This document shows, in pieces, positions 62,071 to 64,000 of a stretch of 64,000 nucleotides of DNA. Positions within the stretch are counted from its first letter, which is position 1. Every line of letters begins with the position of its first letter. This stretch comes from Hominimerdicola alba 8 (GTDB lineage Bacteria; Bacillota; Clostridia; Oscillospirales; Ruminococcaceae), in NCBI RefSeq assembly GCF_000178155.2, contig NZ_ADKM02000018.1:1-64000 (forward strand). The letters run 5' to 3'. The position numbers and the translations under genes were made by a program. The notes beneath the pieces were generated by a model that saw only the letters and a program-made list of their open reading frames with translations, made no database searches and was not told the DNA's origin.

Positions 62071-63999
62071 ATGTCCAGACGAAAAACTATAGCACTGCTC
62101 AATCTTATGCCTGAAACTACTCACAGCAACAACATTGCAAGAGGTATCTTCGGTCAATGTCAGAAATACGGCTACAATGTGGCTTCCTTTGCTTCGATGA
62201 CCCCGCTCTCTTTCTATTATCAGGATTATGCCGATGGCGAGCGGGCGATATACGACCTGCCGGATTACAGCGGTTTTGACGGTATCGTGATAGATGCCAT
62301 CCCGCTGACCGACCAGAGCGTACCCGAATTTCCGCCGCATCTGGCAGAATTATTAAAAGACGCAAAATGCCCCGTCGTATGTATGGGTGTCGGCATCGGT
62401 GACTACAAGGTCATAACCAGCAGCAACGATTTCAATCTGCGTGAGATCGTCAGGCATGTGGTATGTTATCACGGCAAGCGCGATATCATCGTGCTGACAG
62501 GTCCGAAAGGCAAACATGAAGCTGAGGACAGACTGACGATATTCCTTGATGAACTTGAAAAGCTGGGCGTTGATGTCCCCGAAGAGAATATCGTATACGG
62601 CAATTTCTGGTATGACTGCGGCACTGCCCTTGCTGATGAGATACTTTCAGGCAAGCGCAAACTGCCCGAAGCTGTCATATCCGCCAGTGACCATATGGCA
62701 CTGGGTCTGGTGGACAGACTGTCAAAAAAAGGCATAAAGATACCCGAACAAATGATAGCTGTGGGATTTGAGGCTACGCAGGAGGCTCTGCTGGGCGAAG
62801 TGTCGCTGTCCTCTTTCGAGTCTAACTTCACCAAAACTGCCGCCAATGCGGTTGACTACATACATTCGATAATAGACCCCGATGTGCCTTTACAGCCCTA
62901 CGAACCGCAGGCAGATAAGATATTCCACCCCGCCATGAGCTGCGGGTGCGAACCCGATCTGCGCAGAGCGGCGCACGCTTTCAAAGATGCGCTTTATTAC
63001 AGGAGCCGTAATTACACTGAGGAAGAACTTATGGACAATATAGACATCGGTCTGCTGATGGAGAACTATGTGCCTGAGATACTTACTTCTTCCGAAACGC
63101 CCGATGCCTGCATGGAAAACATCTACCATAACAGCTACCTTACACTGCCTTTTCTTAACTTCGGTCTGTGTCTGCGCGAAGACTGGCTCACTGCAAGCCA
63201 GTCCGACCTTAACGGCTTCACCGATAAGATGATACTGGCAGTTGCAAACTCAAAGGTGGGCGACCTCAATTACCACGAAGCCGAAAAACGTGTGGTATTC
63301 GACCGCAGGATAATGCACCCCGCCTTGCAGAATTACACCGAAGAACCCTGTGTTTTCTACTTTTCGGCAGTACATTACAGCAACAGGGTGCTGGGCTACA
63401 CCATGCTTCAGCGTAAGCTGACCGACCGCCATATACTCAATGTTGTGTTCCGCAACTGGCTGAGGAACGTAAACAGCGCCTTGCAGATGGTGCGTACCCG
63501 CAACAGGTATGTAATGCTATCCATAAGAGACAATATGACAGGACTGTACAACAGGCGCGGCATGTACGAGCGCTTTGAGAAGATGCGTGCGGCGGCAAAG
63601 CCCGAAGACAGGCTGTTCACAGCAGTCATAGACATGGACGGTCTTAAGTATGTCAACGACACTTTCGGTCATAACGAAGGTGACTACGGCATAAATGCCG
63701 TCAGCAGAGCGGCACAGCAGTCGGCGCGGACGGAAGAATTCTGTGTGCGTGCAGGCGGTGACGAATTCTATGTGATAGGTATAGGCAGTTACGCTGATGA
63801 CGAGTGCGAATACAGATGCGCCGCATATCTGGCGGCACTGGCTGATATATCCGCAAACAGCGGCAAGCCCTACCCCATAAGCGCAAGTATAGGCTGTGCG
63901 CTGGGCGATGCGGGCGACTTCGACCTTGAAGAACTCCTGCGGACGGCTGATGAAGAGATGTACCGCTTCAAAGTCATGCGCAAAAAACACCGCCAATAA
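62071..63999 (+). CDS. Diguanylate cyclase with N-terminal LacI/PBP1-like sensor
   Basis: 642 aa, no signal or membrane helix. Residues 5-285 are a periplasmic-binding-protein-like domain of the LacI/GalR C-terminal type (ISASDHMALGLVDRLSKKGIKIPEQMIAVGFE) without the DNA-binding helix-turn-helix. Residues 300-465 are an undefined GAF-like middle region. The C-terminal GGDEF domain has DNMTGLYNRRGM, DMDGLKYVNDTFGH and an intact RAGGDEFYV site, so it should make c-di-GMP. A cytoplasmic sugar or metabolite probably regulates the cyclase. Ends with TAA just inside the window. Confidence 0.88.
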   Translation: MSRRKTIALLNLMPETTHSNNIARGIFGQCQKYGYNVASFASMTPLSFYYQDYADGERAIYDLPDYSGFDGIVIDAIPLTDQSVPEFPPHLAELLKDAKCPVVCMGVGIGDYKVITSSNDFNLREIVRHVVCYHGKRDIIVLTGPKGKHEAEDRLTIFLDELEKLGVDVPEENIVYGNFWYDCGTALADEILSGKRKLPEAVISASDHMALGLVDRLSKKGIKIPEQMIAVGFEATQEALLGEVSLSSFESNFTKTAANAVDYIHSIIDPDVPLQPYEPQADKIFHPAMSCGCEPDLRRAAHAFKDALYYRSRNYTEEELMDNIDIGLLMENYVPEILTSSETPDACMENIYHNSYLTLPFLNFGLCLREDWLTASQSDLNGFTDKMILAVANSKVGDLNYHEAEKRVVFDRRIMHPALQNYTEEPCVFYFSAVHYSNRVLGYTMLQRKLTDRHILNVVFRNWLRNVNSALQMVRTRNRYVMLSIRDNMTGLYNRRGMYERFEKMRAAAKPEDRLFTAVIDMDGLKYVNDTFGHNEGDYGINAVSRAAQQSARTEEFCVRAGGDEFYVIGIGSYADDECEYRCAAYLAALADISANSGKPYPISASIGCALGDAGDFDLEELLRTADEEMYRFKVMRKKHRQ

Positions 64000-64000
64000 C

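Overview
The window looks like chromosome of a mid-GC, Gram-positive, anaerobic gut or rumen bacterium of the Ruminococcus/Oscillospiraceae type. The evidence is a secreted protein with a type I dockerin (a cellulosome part), an N-terminal-rubredoxin 'reverse' rubrerythrin, Firmicutes-style AGGAGG ribosome sites, the rimP-nusA-ylxR-ylxQ-infB operon order, an ECF vitamin transporter, and hexuronate catabolism genes. The species cannot be fixed from sequence alone. No tRNA, rRNA, CRISPR array or complete transposase was seen.

Layout. 0-4.3 kb: degenerate GGDEF sensor, rubrerythrin, four-helix protein, lipoprotein, aquaporin. 4.5-9.3 kb: hexuronate genes uxuB-kdgK and uxuA, all on the minus strand and split by a 1 kb repeat block. 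10.1-14 kb: LicD, TagB/F-like and TarI/IspD-like genes for a phospho-polyol surface polymer. 14.0-14.4 kb: a duplicated block with two strong minus-strand promoters opposite a tiny ORF. 14.4-21.9 kb: SGNH-hydrolase lipoprotein, MacA-like adaptor and FtsX-type permease. 22.5-31 kb: sugar-nucleotide epimerase, dusB, a Gld-like ABC operon and a lipoprotein. 31-40.5 kb: the translation operon rimP-nusA-ylxR-ylxQ-infB-rbfA-nrnA-truB-ribF (minus strand). 40.5-42.8 kb: PII-like, LCP-like and SLOG proteins. 43-55.9 kb: a plus-strand island described next. 56-64 kb: XRE regulator, CotH lipoprotein, membrane protein, zinc ribbon, sigma factor and a PBP1-like/GGDEF protein.

The most interesting system is the island at 43.05-55.9 kb. 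It encodes a dockerin-tagged beta-propeller, a membrane-anchored protein ending in a DUF4430 (transcobalamin beta-domain-like) domain, a membrane-anchored alpha/alpha toroid like the alpha domain of intrinsic factor/transcobalamin, a MoxR-DUF58-transglutaminase-like triad with a dead-looking transglutaminase, a second small DUF4430 protein, and a complete dedicated ECF transporter (T, fused A-A', and a CbrT-like S component). I infer a cobalamin/cobamide capture and import system in which the two halves of an animal B12 carrier are made as separate surface proteins.

A second theme is non-coding. A mosaic repeat family occupies seven intergenic sites. Its conserved end carries a TTCATAA heptamer array with stop codons in all six frames, and at four sites this end touches the 3' end of a gene, three times overlapping or supplying its stop codon. 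A second family of short inverted-repeat elements, ending in CCAAAGGGATAG-like sequence, occurs at three sites.
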